64,000 nucleotides of DNA from Rhizopus arrhizus (Eukaryota; Mucoromycota; Mucoromycetes; Mucorales; Rhizopodaceae), in NCBI GenBank assembly GCA_024220505.1, contig JAKZZE010000007.1, forward strand, positions 1,364,001 through 1,428,000, read 5' to 3'. Shown one piece after another: positions 20,433 to 31,713 of this stretch (position 1 is its first letter; every line of letters begins with the position of its first letter). The position numbers and the translations under genes are program-made. Below the pieces are notes generated by a model that was given only the letters and a program-made list of their open reading frames with translations, was not told the DNA's origin and did no database searches.

Positions 20433-22026
20433 CAGTCCTGCTGTTAACTGCCTAACAAAAATAAAATTTAAGATAATTCCCGCAAAAATATAGCTAAACT
20501 TTTTAAATTTTAATGGAACAGTGCTAAAACAACATATTTTTATTGAACAAATTTTTATAGCACACTAATTAGTAAAATGTGGCGGAATTTGAAAAAAATG
20601 AAAAATGACTATAAAATCAATCTGACAGCAAATCTTTAACGCTTTGTATATCCACCTTTAGCCTTGATAACCTCTTCAATTCTTTTTGGCATACTCTCGT
20701 AATACTTCTTCATGTCCTCTTTAGTGAATTTGTTCCACTCTGCATCAAATCTATCCCACAATTCATCCATATTTTTGGGCATGGTGTCATATGCATCTAA
20801 TCTCAACTTAACATGATGCCAGAGGTGTTCAATTGGGTTTAGGTCGGGACTATTTGCTGGCCAGTCTTGAGTATAGTTAATTCCGTTATCTGCAAGCCAT
20901 TTTTCAGTGAGTTTCGATGTGTGTTTTGTATCTCCGTCCTGTTGAAAGATGACTTCCTCATTGCTGAGACTGAAGTCCTCGAGTGTATCCTTATAGGAAG
21001 TATCCAAGATATGGGTGTACAGCTCTGATTTCATAGGATACTCAATAATACGGCATGCGTAACCTACTCCTGATGATGTCATGCATCCCCAAACCATCAT
21101 TGAGCCTCCGCCACCTTTTAATTGAGTCTGATAATTATGTGGTCGAAGTGGGTCATCCTTATGTTTCCATGTAACTTGAGCTCCATCTGATCCCCATCCG
21201 TTGATTTTGGTTTCGTCGGAGAATATGACCTTGTTCCAGTCCTCTACAGTCCAGTCACGGTGTTTTTTGGCCCATTCCAATCGCTTTTTCTGGTTAGTTC
21301 TCTTGATTAAAGGCTTCTTTTTCTTATACAGAGTTTTAAGGCCGAGGGATCTCATTAGTTGTGTCGTAGATGAGTACTGCAATTTGTAACCAAGAGACCA
21401 CAGATATCTTTGAACATCCTTTGCTGATAATAAGAAGCCTTTTCGGACTTTAAAAGTTATGACTTGCTTTGTAAAATCGGGAACGGTGCTGACTCTACCA
21501 CCACGGGGTTTGACGCGATCAAGATCAACTTGCTTTTTCATGAGAATAACTAGGGCTCTAGACACTCCAGTGGCTTGTACAATATTTTTAGTACCCTTTC
21601 CGGCCTTAATTAATGAAATGACGTTATTGCGTGTGTCGTTGCTGAGTTTATAAGGCATTACAAAGAAGTAGTTGTCAAGTGTAGAAGTAGAGATGTGATG
21701 GGGGAAATGAAGAGAAAAGTGTCGCTTTTTTATACATTTTTAGCTTCTTTACGTCATGATGATATGTTAGATACGTTATCATTGCATCATGTACGCCAAA
21801 ATAGGGTTTAAAGTACATTTAATCATACTTACATCATTTTCCATTTAACCCAAAATCAATTTTTCTTGATTTAGATGTTTGTGTAACAAGCTAGAATTAC
21901 ATCATTCTTTTCTTCTTATACTATGACGTATGGGCTATCTAATGGTTTTTATTTCGTAGTTCTGACGTAATTATAGCACTGTGCAGGCCATTTTATGTTT
22001 TTGTTAGGCAGTTGACAGTAGGACTG
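20433..22026 (-). mobile_element. MarC: 1,594-bp Tc1/mariner element with intact transposase
   Basis: The ends CAGTCCTGCTGTTAACTGCC (left) and, inverted, CAGTCCTACTGTCAACTGCC (right) differ at two positions. TA lies at 20431-20432 and 22027-22028. The MarB2 sequence on both sides joins as in MarB3 (AAACATATAAGGCTA), which confirms the insertion. It is a candidate autonomous element. Confidence 0.93.
20636..21658 (-). CDS. MarC transposase, DD35E type
   Basis: The 340-residue protein is uninterrupted, the normal Tc1-family length. N-terminal helix-turn-helix DNA-binding region (MPYKLSNDTRNN..., about 1-110), then the DDE catalytic domain: Asp in VIFSDETKI (about 148), Asp in FQQDGDTKH (about 235) and Glu in SPDLNPIEHLW, with 35 residues between the last two. 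It ends KAKGGYTKR. It would cut at the inverted ends and insert at TA. The proline of the usual DPKH motif is threonine. Confidence 0.93.
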   Translation of the reverse strand: MPYKLSNDTRNNVISLIKAGKGTKNIVQATGVSRALVILMKKQVDLDRVKPRGGRVSTVPDFTKQVITFKVRKGFLLSAKDVQRYLWSLGYKLQYSSTTQLMRSLGLKTLYKKKKPLIKRTNQKKRLEWAKKHRDWTVEDWNKVIFSDETKINGWGSDGAQVTWKHKDDPLRPHNYQTQLKGGGGSMMVWGCMTSSGVGYACRIIEYPMKSELYTHILDTSYKDTLEDFSLSNEEVIFQQDGDTKHTSKLTEKWLADNGINYTQDWPANSPDLNPIEHLWHHVKLRLDAYDTMPKNMDELWDRFDAEWNKFTKEDMKKYYESMPKRIEEVIKAKGGYTKR

Positions 22027-22412
22027 TATAAGGCTACTACTTTGCTATAGTGAATAGGGTAAAAACAAAAGGGGGGATTCAATGGGAAATACAAAATAAC
22101 TACGGTTTTATATATTTTTTAAGAGCTACTAAAATTCACTAATATGCGGTGAAATCTGAAAGCAAACGGGAGAGATATGGGGAAAATTGAAAGAAGGCTA
22201 GACAAGCACCACATTTTTGGCGAAAATTGAAATATGCAAAAATCACTAAAAATGACCTTATGCCTGGGGGATGTCCGGTACAGTTCCGGTTTACATAACA
22301 TAATGTATATTTTGGACTGTCTTTCAGATGGTATATGCCACAAAAGTCGCAGACATATGGCGGAGATACAATGTTGATTTTAATTTTTGTGCACCAGTTT
22401 TGTCCGCTACTG

Positions 22413-23554
22413 TATGTTTCGGATCGTTATCCTGCTGGAAGTAGATGATTTTAGGGTCATAATTGTAGTAGTTTAGGGTGTCTATCAGTGTTGTGTCCAA
22501 TATATGTACATAATCCTCTTTCTTCATTGTTCCATCATAGATACGACAAGCATACCCAGGACCATCGTATGTAATACAGCCCCACATCATAACGCTGCCT
22601 CCACCACCTTTTACTGTTAAGTCAAGATGGTGGAATCGAAGCTTATCATCTACTCTCTTCCAGTAGTACTTCACACCGTCTGATCCCCAAACGTTTACCT
22701 TAGGCTCGTCAAAGAATACCATACGACGCCAATCATCTTTTGTCCAATCCTTGTGGGCGTTGGCCCATGCAAGTCGCTTTTTCATATGAATAGCCTTTAA
22801 AAACGGCTTGCGCTTTTTAGTACGGGCCTGGAATCCCATCAATTTTAAAAGTTTTAAGCAAGCAGAGTAGTCAATTGCGCATCCAACGTCACATAAATAT
22901 CGTTGTACACCCTTCCCCGTCTTTAATTTACCAGTTATGACTGACCGTCTGATGTAGGACTTGGTTGTAGCAGTAATTTCGGACTTACGGCCTGATTTAA
23001 GGGGCCCCATGTTAGGAAACCACCTTCGCTTATAGTCGCTGATGGTGCTTTTCTTGATTCCAGGCACTCGTTTTATGATGGATGAGTAAGAATGACCAGA
23101 TTTGAGTAAGGATTTGATGTTATCTTGTACATCCAAAGGCAAAGAGCGAACCATATTTTTATAAAGCAGCAATAATAACGAAAGAAGATGAAGACCTGTT
23201 AAATCAGCAAAAAAAAGTAGATATTTATATTTTTTTTTGATTATTAATACGAACCTAATGTATTATTAATCATCTGAGACAAAAGTGACAGCTTCTGAGT
23301 CAGCAGCATTGAACAATCTGGGTAATTAAAATTCTATAGGGCACCCTGAAAAATGGTCCGGATGTTGCTGAAATATTTGATCTTTTGTAGCTCCCTTTGA
23401 ACTTTTGTGTGACATATCAAATTTTTACTAAAGATAAACTGATGTTTTCTCTTCAAAATAATGTTTGTTTTATTCAATTTGATTGAGATTTGGTAAAGCT
23501 ATAGCGATATTTGTGAATAATTTAAAAACATCCGGACCATTTTTCCACCTACTG
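22413..23554 (-). mobile_element. MarD1: truncated Tc1/mariner element
   Basis: The right end (complement of CAGTAGGTGGAAAAATGG) is followed by TA at 23555-23556. The left part is missing: MarB2 ends at a TA inside the transposase. It is closely related to MarD2 at 30062-31713. The inner inverted copy of the end motif is at about 23343-23366. Confidence 0.9.
22415..23172 (-). pseudogene. MarD1 transposase, C-terminal third missing
   Basis: The frame starts with MLLYKNMVRSLPLDVQ and runs through the helix-turn-helix region and the first catalytic Asp to FQQDNDPKH, where MarB2 cuts it. The first catalytic motif reads FFDEPKVN, where MarD2 has FSDEPKVN. The family Met (second Met here) is present, unlike in MarD2. 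Confidence 0.88.
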
Positions 23555-23584
23555 TATATGCTAGATGATCAGTGCACCTAATCA

Positions 23585-23970
23585 TTGATGACAGGCTCGC
23601 ATGTTATGGTAGATTGCTGGAAAGGCTATAAAGGGATTGACAGTGATCCAAGCTGAAACTTGATAGTTAAAACGGTCAATCACTCAAAAACTTTCGGTGA
23701 TCCGAAGACAGGTGCTTGTACTAATACTATAGAAGGTACGTGCTTGTGTAGATCATAGAATTCTTAGACGATGCTAACAACCTGCTACTAGGCACCTGGA
23801 ATGGTATCAAACGAGGAGTGACTAGTCGTCATCGTACAGCATCGATGATTCCATGGAAGTTAGTAGAGTTTATATGGCGTAGGAAACATGCCGGTGATCA
23901 CTGGAAGGCAATACTTGGGCTAAATGAAAGATTTACCGTCCACATTTTTGCAAGCCTGTATCTGAGCTAA
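23585..23970 (+). pseudogene. ISXO2-like (Merlin/IS1016-type) transposase fragment with an intron
   Basis: The frame gives GSHVMVDCWKGYKGI, TVNHSKTFGDPKTGACTNTIE and GTWNGIKRG, the recognised pattern of the ISXO2/IS1595 DDE domain, with the second Asp (VDCW) and third acidic residue (NTIE). The reading joins across a 56-nt GT-AG intron. One stop (TGA at 23654) interrupts the upstream exon, and the 5' part is missing at the MarD1 junction. It could be a Merlin transposon remnant or a domesticated host gene. It ends at TAA 23968-23970, just before MarE. Confidence 0.75.
23736..23791 (+). other. Probable spliceosomal intron in the ISXO2-like fragment
   Basis: It has donor GTACGT, a branch-like GCTAAC 21 nt before the end, and acceptor CTACTAG. 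Removing it joins ATA GAA G to GC ACC TGG, giving IEGTW, which fits the family pattern exactly. Confidence 0.75.
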
Positions 23971-23981
23971 AATCAAGCATA

Positions 23982-25640
23982 CAGTGACCCGCAAAACTGT
24001 CCCAATGTTTCGTAATTTTCTCTTCTAGGACTTATAGCACCATATTTGTTAAGCTAATGTACACCTTGTTGTATATCATTCGATAGCCAACGTCATGTAG
24101 TATCAAAAAATGTAAAGCAAATACAGTTGCAATCAGCGCAGACGGAGATAGAGGGGATAGAAAACAAGCGGTGCATTGGGACAGTTTTGCGGCACTTTTG
24201 AAAAAAAAAACAGAATGGTTTATTTATTTGATATTAATAGTCAGTCCAGCGTTCTTTATTCTTGATACATTGCTTTATACGCTTAGACATTGTTTCTATG
24301 ACCTTTTGGCACTCTTCCGGCTTCATTAAGTCGCACAAAGCTTTAGTTATTCGTTCGTATAGTTCATTCATGCATTTTGGTGCGGTTTCATAATCATTCA
24401 ACCTTCTATTTAACAATGACCACATATTTTCAATTGGATTTAAGTCAGGGGACTGTGCTAGCCACTCTAGGATGTTGTAGAATTGCTGTTCAAGGTATTG
24501 TTTGACTAATTTGGACGTATGTTTAGGATCATTGTCATGTTGGAAAATCACCTGATGTCTCTCTAGCCTTAGCTTATTGGTTCCATACTCCATTGTACGC
24601 TCCAGTTCATCCTCCAAAATCTTTTTGTACAGTGTTTTATCCATATTACCATTGATTTTGCACATCCAACCAACCCCAGCATAGGTAATGGCACTCCACA
24701 GCGTGATATTGCCTCCACCGTGTTTAACGGTCATCTTGACATGATGCGATTTCAGGCTTTCTCCGGATCGAATCCAAGTTCAGGAGTGTCTATCCGAGTT
24801 AAATCTATTGATTTTTGTCTCTTCTGACCAAACAACGTGTTTCCAGTCATCTATTGTCCAGTCCTTGTGTGTCATGCACCAAGAAAGTCTCTTGCGGATG
24901 TTTTTCGCACAAAGCAAAGGCTTCTTCGGCTTCTCAATCGCAGCAAGACCGGCCTTACGAAGGACTCTGCACACGGTATCGACACTTACTTTTCTTCCAG
25001 TGTCTTTTTCTAGCTCCTTAGCCGTCTTTGTTGCACTGGATATGCGGTTTTTGGTCACTTGGCGCACACAATAGCGTTCATCAGCCGCAGATAGTACATT
25101 GGTCCGACCGCCTTTTGGCTTTCCAAGTCCAAAGCAATGGGATCTTCGGAGTCTCCCAACAGCACTCTTACTCAAGCCAGTAACCCTTTCCACTTCCCGA
25201 ACCGACTTACCTTGTTGAAGTAAAAAAATTGCTTGAACAACTGTATCTTGAGAGACTTGTTTCATGTTGAGACATAATGAGCGAGTAATAAATCAGTAGG
25301 AGTTTAAAACTTCCGCAGTGAATAAAGTTCGACTTAGAGACGTACAATGCACATTTGTAAGCAGTTTGATACATCTATACAACGTGTGGGTCGCTATTTC
25401 ATCGTTTTTTGTTTTTTTTTTCAAAAGTGCCGCAAAACTGTCCCAATGCACCGCTTGTTTTCTATCCCCTCTATCTCCGTCTGCGCTGATTGCAACTGTA
25501 TTTGCTTTACATTTTTTGATACTACATGACGTTGGCTATCGAATGATATACAACAAGGTGTACATTAGCTTAACAAATATGGTGCTATAAGTCCTAGAAG
25601 AGAAAATTACGAAACATTGGGACAGTTTTGCGGGTCACTG
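23982..25640 (-). mobile_element. MarE: 1,659-bp Tc1/mariner element with long bipartite ends
   Basis: Outer ends are CAGTGACCCGCAAAACTG and complement, with TA at 23980-23981 and 25641-25642. A second, oppositely oriented copy of the motif core (CGCAAAACTGTCCCAATG) lies about 190 bp inside each end (near 24172 and 25430), so each terminal arm is itself bounded by inverted repeats. Confidence 0.92.
24234..25265 (-). pseudogene. MarE transposase with one internal stop
   Basis: It is 344 codons from MKQVSQDTVVQA to KERWTDY. A single TGA near 24780 interrupts it between the first catalytic motif and the SGES region; the frame is otherwise open. Motifs are SEETKIN (Glu where the first catalytic Asp is normally found), FQHDNDPKH, and SPDLNPIENMW with 34 residues between the second Asp and the Glu. 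The stop and the Asp-to-Glu change both argue that it is inactive. Confidence 0.88.
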
Positions 25641-25642
25641 TA

Positions 25643-25799
25643 TAGACATAAGCTATAGATCATTCGAAAGCCCGGACAATGTACTCTCAGATGGTGTAAC
25701 ATTATGTCTAGATTAGTCAAATAGCGGACATTATTGAAGCAAGAAAATAGACACTATATGGCCCTGATTTGTATGGTTATCTATGAAAGTTTTATTTGT
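25643..25799. other. Unassigned DNA between MarE and the Gyp6 remnant
   Basis: No coding frame or repeat is recognised. It may be the 3' non-coding part of Gyp6 (minus strand). Confidence 0.3.
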
Positions 25800-25807
25800 T
25801 TATTTTA

Positions 25808-27098
25808 GGCAGTGCGGAGCTTTTTCATGGTGGTACAAGATGTAGGAGCATAATCTTCATCATATTCGTTATCGGAATCTTCATCTGAGATGAAAATAAT
25901 TGGTTCCGTTTCCCCTTGATCACTAGTGCTATCCTCTAAGACGGTAGTCAGGGAAGATGCTGGGCCCAAGTTTTCAAATCACTACCAACCACGATACTCA
26001 AACTTGTCTTGAGTGTTCTGTTTATGCGCTCTACTAGACCGTCAGACTGAGGATGCTCCACTGATGTTAATGACCAAGAAATTCCTAGACGAGAACACAC
26101 TACGGTCATTGTTTCCAATATGTAATTTGCATCATTGTCACTAATTAGTCTCCTGGGTAATCCGTACTTTAACACCAATTCATATAAGAGCACCTGTATA
26201 ATTGAGCTTGTTTCGAAACTTCGAAGAGGAACAGCCACCACCCACTTTGTTAGGTATTCCATGAACATCAGGAGATATCTTTCGCCCGTATGCGATTCTG
26301 GAAGTGTGGCAATGTCTGTGGCCCATATCTCCCCCACGAAACTTGGGGTGATTGGCTTCATAGTGTTGTATAATGGTAATAGTTATTAAGAAAAAGGTAG
26401 AAACAAAGATCAAGAAACAGTGTGAGTACTTTTTGAGACTGATCTTTATTTCAGTTTAAGTTAAAGTAAAAATTATTCTAATTGAAGGTAGGTATTTATA
26501 TCTTATTGAGTGAGTGGCTTGATATCTTCTATTGTAAGCGTTCTTCTAATATTCAGGTACTTTAGCAAGTGTCATCTATAATTATGATTATGAAAACTTT
26601 TCATTTGTTCTTTTGTATGTCTGTCATAGATTATCTTTTATTCTGGGAATTCCTCACTGATTTGAATAACGTTATTTTACGCGTTATTTCAATTATATGA
26701 AAGATTAGCAATATTCCTGATATTGGATTGGATCTTGTTATTTTAGTTGATACTTCTTCTTATCAAAGAACTCTTATTAATACAAAACATATTCTAAAGG
26801 AATATATTTAATTGGAATTGATTGTATGATCTTATTTAAATAAACTTATATTTTTATTTTATTTAATTATGATCTTGTATTAAGACTTATATTTATCAAT
26901 GTCTACTACGATCAGTTACTGTTCTACAACACATAGGAGGTCTCTTGATATCACTCCTAACCTTGAACATTTGACACCCTTCACAAGACTTGACCCACCA
27001 ACTGACATCCTCACGCATGTTAGGCCACCAGCCTATGTCCTTCACTTTATACAAAGTCTTGTCAACACCAAAATGACCTCCAGTGTTCTTGGAGTGTA
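25808..27098 (-). pseudogene. Gyp6: Ty3/gypsy integrase remnant
   Basis: Read right to left, it has the zinc domain (GGHFGVDKT...WWPNM...SCEGCQ, 26937-27096) and, after solo LTR-d, the integrase core with Asp in WATDIA, Asp in SDNDANY and Glu in LVERIN (25948-26363). An acidic C-terminal tail ending KKLRTA follows at about 25808-25940 in another frame, so sequence between core and tail has been lost. The zinc domain and core join perfectly when LTR-d and one CATAG are removed. The right side is cut by MarF. Confidence 0.85.
26364..26931 (-). repeat. Solo LTR-d, copy 1 (568 bp)
   Basis: It starts TGTTGTATAATGG, ends TTCTACAACA, and is flanked by CATAG on both sides (26359-26363, 26932-26936). 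By comparison with the copy at 36171-36738 it lies in reverse orientation. It interrupts the Gyp6 integrase. Confidence 0.92.
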
Positions 27099-27323
27099 CA
27101 GTGGGTCAAAAAACTGATGCAAGGAATCCATTTTTCTCAGTTTTTGTAGCGTACATCCTGCCACAGTGGTACGAACTGCCTCTGTTCCTACATAGTAGAT
27201 TTCCTACATGTCTTGAAAAATCCGAAAGAGTTTAATCCCTATTGGATAAGTATTGAAGGAAGTATGAGACGCGCAATTTGAAAATTTGAAAAAACGAAAA
27301 TTTGAACGAAATGAATTTATTTA

Positions 27324-29978
27324 TTAATATTTAGTTGATCCTCCTTTTCTATTAATAACCTCTTGAATTCTTGCCGGCATGCTATCGATGTACCTTTGGC
27401 AAAGTTCTTTATCAAATTCATTCCATGCTTTTTCTACTCGTTCCCAAAGCTCATCCGTATTCTTTGCTCTACGTTCGTAACAGCTGAGCTTTAACTTCAG
27501 TTGATGCCATACATGTTCTATTGGATTTAAGTCCGGACTCTGAGCTGGCCAATCGCTAATATAGCGCACTTGATGATTATCAAACCAGGCTATTGTGGAT
27601 TTTGCCTTGTGCTTTGGATCATTATCATGCTGAAAATAAATGTTGGTCCAGTTGAAATTGTAGTACTCCATAGTATCACGAAGTGTAGTGTCTAATATAC
27701 AGTAGCGGACAAAACTGGTGCACAAAACTTTTTTTTAGCTTTTAACTACCATTACCTGCTCATGGTAACTGCAATAGTCATGAAACTGTACTAGAAGGAG
27801 GATATACTAGTCATTGTAATCTATGTATGTTCTAAGCATGACATTGTTAAAACTGAGCGATAAGCGTGCTTTGAATTTATAAAATCTTATATTTTCTAAA
27901 AACCGCAAAAGTGGCTAAAATCTTAGACTTTATATAATCATCTCATCTCTTGATATTATCGGATATTCTTCTTTGCATATGCTAATAATATGCGTGTATA
28001 TCATTTTCAGTAAAAGAACCCGGCTCTTTAACTATTCTTTTCCAAAGATCATCGACCCTTTTTGATCTAGTGTCGTATCATCATACCTTTGCCATCAATT
28101 GCCACCTGGCATGCTTAAGCGGACTTAGGCCGGGATTAGTGGCGGCTAAACTTGTAGCACAGAAGCGCTGTTATCAAATATTGAGTTTATGACATGCGTT
28201 GACTTGTGCCTTGTGTCATTGTCATACTGAAACGAGAGATTACGACGTTTTAGACTACTATACGCTAGGCTTTTGTGGTATGAAGTAAGCGAAATATATG
28301 TGTATATTTATGAGTTCATTATACCATCGTATACCTGACACACATATTCTGGTCCTCAATATCTAATACAGCCTTAAAACATAACAGAGCAGCCAGCATG
28401 CTTCATTGTTTGATCACCGTGAAAAAATCGCTCAGGTTGCTCGACTTGCTTTCAATATTAGTGTATACTATCTGCATCCATAATGTTCATATTTGTTTCA
28501 TTGCTAAAGATAGCAGACTTCCAGCCCTCTATAGTATACAATGGCTTGTTGTGATACCACATTCATCGCTTTTTCCGACTTATACAGCTGATGAAATTCT
28601 TCGATTCCTTACTTCCGGACTCAAAATCTAGCTTCCTACTGTGCCTTTAGACTGACAGTCTGCTAACACTGTATCTTAAGGTCCTCACAATGTGCTGAGC
28701 ATCAGGAACTGTGTGTAGCGGACCTTGTCCAAGCTCTAGGTTGATGACTGAACTAATAACTTTTCAGGCTAATAGCGGAATACCTTCATGATCACAAGAC
28801 ATTAAGTTTCTTTCTTCCCTCTTTCTCCTGTTGATTGTCCATTTAGAGATCCTTGTTACTCTAGAAATATCTGCTGTCGTACGAACTAGGCGTGTTCGAG
28901 ATCTCAGAGTTTCGTTTTTACAGTTGCTTATTTTCTTAAACATATAAGGCTAGTACTTTGTTATACTGAATAGGGTAAAAACAAAAGGGGGGACTCAATG
29001 GGAAATACAAAATAAGTACAGTTTTATATATTTTTTAAGAGCTACTAAAATTTACTAATATGCTGTGAAATCTGAAAGCAAACGGGAGAGATATGGGGAA
29101 AATTGAAAGAAGGCTAGACAAGCACTACATTTTTGGCGAAAATTGAAATATGCAAAAAATCACTAAAAATGACCTTATGCCTGGGGGATGTCCGGCACAG
29201 TTCCGGTTTACATAACATAATGTATATTTTGGACTGTCTTTCAGATGGTATATGCCACAAAAGTCGCAGACATATGGCGGAGATACAATGTTGATTTTAA
29301 TTTTTGTGCACCAGTTTTGTCCGCTACTGTATGCTGATAAACATCCGCGTTCATGTTCCCATCGTAAATTTGACAAGCATATCCTGGTCCTTCAGATGTT
29401 ATGCAGCCCCACATCATCAACTTGCCGCCTCCATGCTTGACTGTAAACTCTAGATGATGCGGTTGAAGAGGATCACTTGGTCTTTTCCAATAATACTTAC
29501 AACCATCAGAGCCCCATACGTTGATCTTGGTTTCATCAGAAAAGACGACTTTTCGCCATTCTTCCACTGTCCAATCCTGGTGCTTCTTGGCCCATTCTAA
29601 TCGATGCTGCATATGAGCTTTTGTCAGAAACGGCTTCTTTTTTTTTATTGAAGAATGGAACTCCATTGATTTCAGGACGTTAATTGCTGACTGGTATGAG
29701 ATATCATAGCCAAGTTGAGCCAGCTCCCGGTGTACCTCTTTGGCAGTCTTTAGAACCCCTTCAATGACTTTTCTTTTGATTAGCCGTTTCGTCACTTTGG
29801 AGACTAATGTAGGTCTACCAGCTGAGCCCATTGTCCTATTTGAAAACAACCGCCTAGAGTATCTACTAACAGTTGATTCATGTACTCCAACCTCCTTAGC
29901 AATATCGTACGTTGATGTGGATCCAGTTAATGCTTGCTTGAGATCGTTTACTTTTTCTTCTGGCAGTCGTTTAGGCAT
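27324..29978 (-). pseudogene. MarF transposase, interrupted only by MarB3
   Basis: The N-terminal part (29978 to 29332) starts MPKRLPEEKVNDLKQ and contains the first Asp motif FSDETKINVWG. The C-terminal part (27699 to 27324) has FQHDNDPKH, SPDLNPIEHVW and ends GGSTKY. Leaving out MarB3 with one TA gives 340 codons plus a stop with no other lesion, all three catalytic residues and a DD35E spacing. In its present form it cannot make the full protein. Confidence 0.92.
27700..29329 (-). mobile_element. MarB3: 1,630-bp degenerate Tc1/mariner element
   Basis: Ends as in MarB1, with TA at 27698-27699 and 29330-29331. The two flanks join exactly within the MarF transposase. It is close to MarB1 in inverted orientation and equally degenerate. 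Confidence 0.92.
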
Positions 29979-30061
29979 GCGATTGGTAATAAGGTAAAAA
30001 AGAGAAATAAGTTAAATAAGACAATTTAAAATTTAGAATAAAGGAATTTTAAGCGCTTTTA

Positions 30062-31713
30062 CAGTAGGTGGAAAAATGGTCCGGATGTTTTTAAATTATT
30101 CACAAATAATGCTATAGCTTTACCAAATCTCAATCAAATTGAACAAGACAAACATTATTTTGAAGAGAAAACATTACTTTATTTTAATTAAAAATTTGAT
30201 ATGTCACACAAAATTTCAAAGTGAGCTACAAAAGATCAAATATTTCAGCAACATCCGGACCATTTTTCAGGGTGCTTCATAATATCTGCTAGTAATCCGT
30301 ATATCCCCCTTTTGCTTGAATAACAGTATTGATTCTATCCGCTATACTGTCTATATGCTTTCTGCAATCAACTTTTGTAAACCTCGCCCATTGTTCTTCA
30401 ATTCGATCCCATAGTTCATGAACGCCTACAGCTCTGGTTTCATACGCACTTAACCTTAGCTTCAGGTGATGCCAAATGTGTTCAATCGGGTTTAGATCAG
30501 GACTCTGAGCAGGCCAACTGTAAATGGACTTGCTGTCGAAGTTTTCTTCAAACCAAGCTTTTGCGACCTTCGACGTATGTTTCGGATCGTTATCCTGCTG
30601 AAAGTAGATGTTTTTAGGGTCATAATTGTAGTAATTTAGGGTGTCCATTAGAGTTGTGTCCAGTATATGTACATAATCCTCTTTCTTCATTGTTTCATCA
30701 TAGATACGACAAGCATACCCAGGACCATCGTATGTAATACAGCCCCACATCATAACGCTGCCTCCACCACCTTTTACTGTTAAGTCAAGATGGTGGAATC
30801 GAAGCTTATCATCTACTCTCTTCCAGTAGTACTTCACACCGTCTGATCCCCAAACGTTTACCTTAGGCTCGTCAGAGAATACCATACGACGCCAATCATC
30901 GTTTGTCCAATCCTTGTGGGCGTTGGCCCATGCAAGTCGCTTTTTCATATGAATAGCCTTTAAAAACGGCTTGTGCTTCTTAATACGGGCCTGGAATCCC
31001 ATCGATTTTAAAAGTTTTAAGCAAGCAGAGTAGCCAATTGCGCATCCAACGTCACATAAATATCGTTGTACATCCTTCCCCGTCTTTAATTTACGAGTTA
31101 TGACTGATCGTCTGATGTAGGACTTGGTTGTAGTAGGAATTTCGGACTTGCGGCCTGATTTAAGGGGCCCCATGTTAGGAAACCACCTTCGCTTATAGTC
31201 GCTGATGGTGCTTTTCTTGACTCCAGGCACTCGTTTTATGATGGATGAGTAAGAATGACCAGCTTTGAGTAAGGACTTGATGTTATCTTGTACATCCAAA
31301 GGCAAAAAGCGAACCGTATTTGTATAAAACAGCAATAATAACGAAAGAAGAGGACGTGCTAAATCAACAAAAAAGGTAGATATTTATAATTTTTTTTGAT
31401 TATTAATACGAATCTAATGTATTATTAATCATCTGAGACAAAAGTGACGGCTTCTGAGTCAGCAGCATTGAATAATCTGGGTAATTAAAATTCTATAGGG
31501 CACCCTGAAAAATGGTCCGGATGTTGCTAAAATATTTGATCTTTTGTAGCTCCCTTTGAACTTTTGTGTGACATATCAAATTTTTACTAAAAATAAAGTA
31601 ATGTTTTCTCTTCAAAATAATGTTTGTCTTGTTCAATTTGATTGAGATTTGGTAAAGCTATAGCATTATTTGTGAATAATTTAAAAACATCCGGACCATC
31701 TTTCCACCTACTG
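30062..31713 (-). mobile_element. MarD2: 1,652-bp Tc1/mariner element with intact transposase
   Basis: Outer ends are CAGTAGGTGGAAAAATGG and complement, with TA at 30060-30061 and 31714-31715. Inner inverted copies of the core GAAAAATGGTCCGGATG lie about 205 bp in from each end (near 30250 and 31507). Inserted in the 5' non-coding part of MarF. Candidate autonomous element. Confidence 0.93.
30289..31335 (-). CDS. MarD2 transposase, DD36E type
   Basis: 348 residues without interruption. Helix-turn-helix region about 1-115 (SYSSIIKRVPGVKKST...), DDE domain with FSDEPKVNVWG, FQQDNDPKH and SPDLNPIEHIW, with 36 residues between the second Asp and the Glu. It ends QAKGGYTDY. In MarD1 an internal Met stands at the position where this copy has Thr (NTVRFLP), so the ancestral start was probably six codons further in and this copy depends on the upstream ATG at 31335. 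Confidence 0.93.
   Translation of the reverse strand: MLFYTNTVRFLPLDVQDNIKSLLKAGHSYSSIIKRVPGVKKSTISDYKRRWFPNMGPLKSGRKSEIPTTTKSYIRRSVITRKLKTGKDVQRYLCDVGCAIGYSACLKLLKSMGFQARIKKHKPFLKAIHMKKRLAWANAHKDWTNDDWRRMVFSDEPKVNVWGSDGVKYYWKRVDDKLRFHHLDLTVKGGGGSVMMWGCITYDGPGYACRIYDETMKKEDYVHILDTTLMDTLNYYNYDPKNIYFQQDNDPKHTSKVAKAWFEENFDSKSIYSWPAQSPDLNPIEHIWHHLKLRLSAYETRAVGVHELWDRIEEQWARFTKVDCRKHIDSIADRINTVIQAKGGYTDY

Larger units (their letters stand above)
19188..22412 (-). mobile_element. MarB2: degenerate Tc1/mariner element containing MarC
   Basis: Ends CAGTAGCGGACAAAACTGG and complement. Without MarC it is 1,629 bp, the family length. It has TA on both sides, but the left flank is LTR-c and the right flank is the MarD1 transposase, so the two halves probably come from different insertions joined by recombination. 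The relic transposase runs right to left and is unreadable in most parts. Confidence 0.88.
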
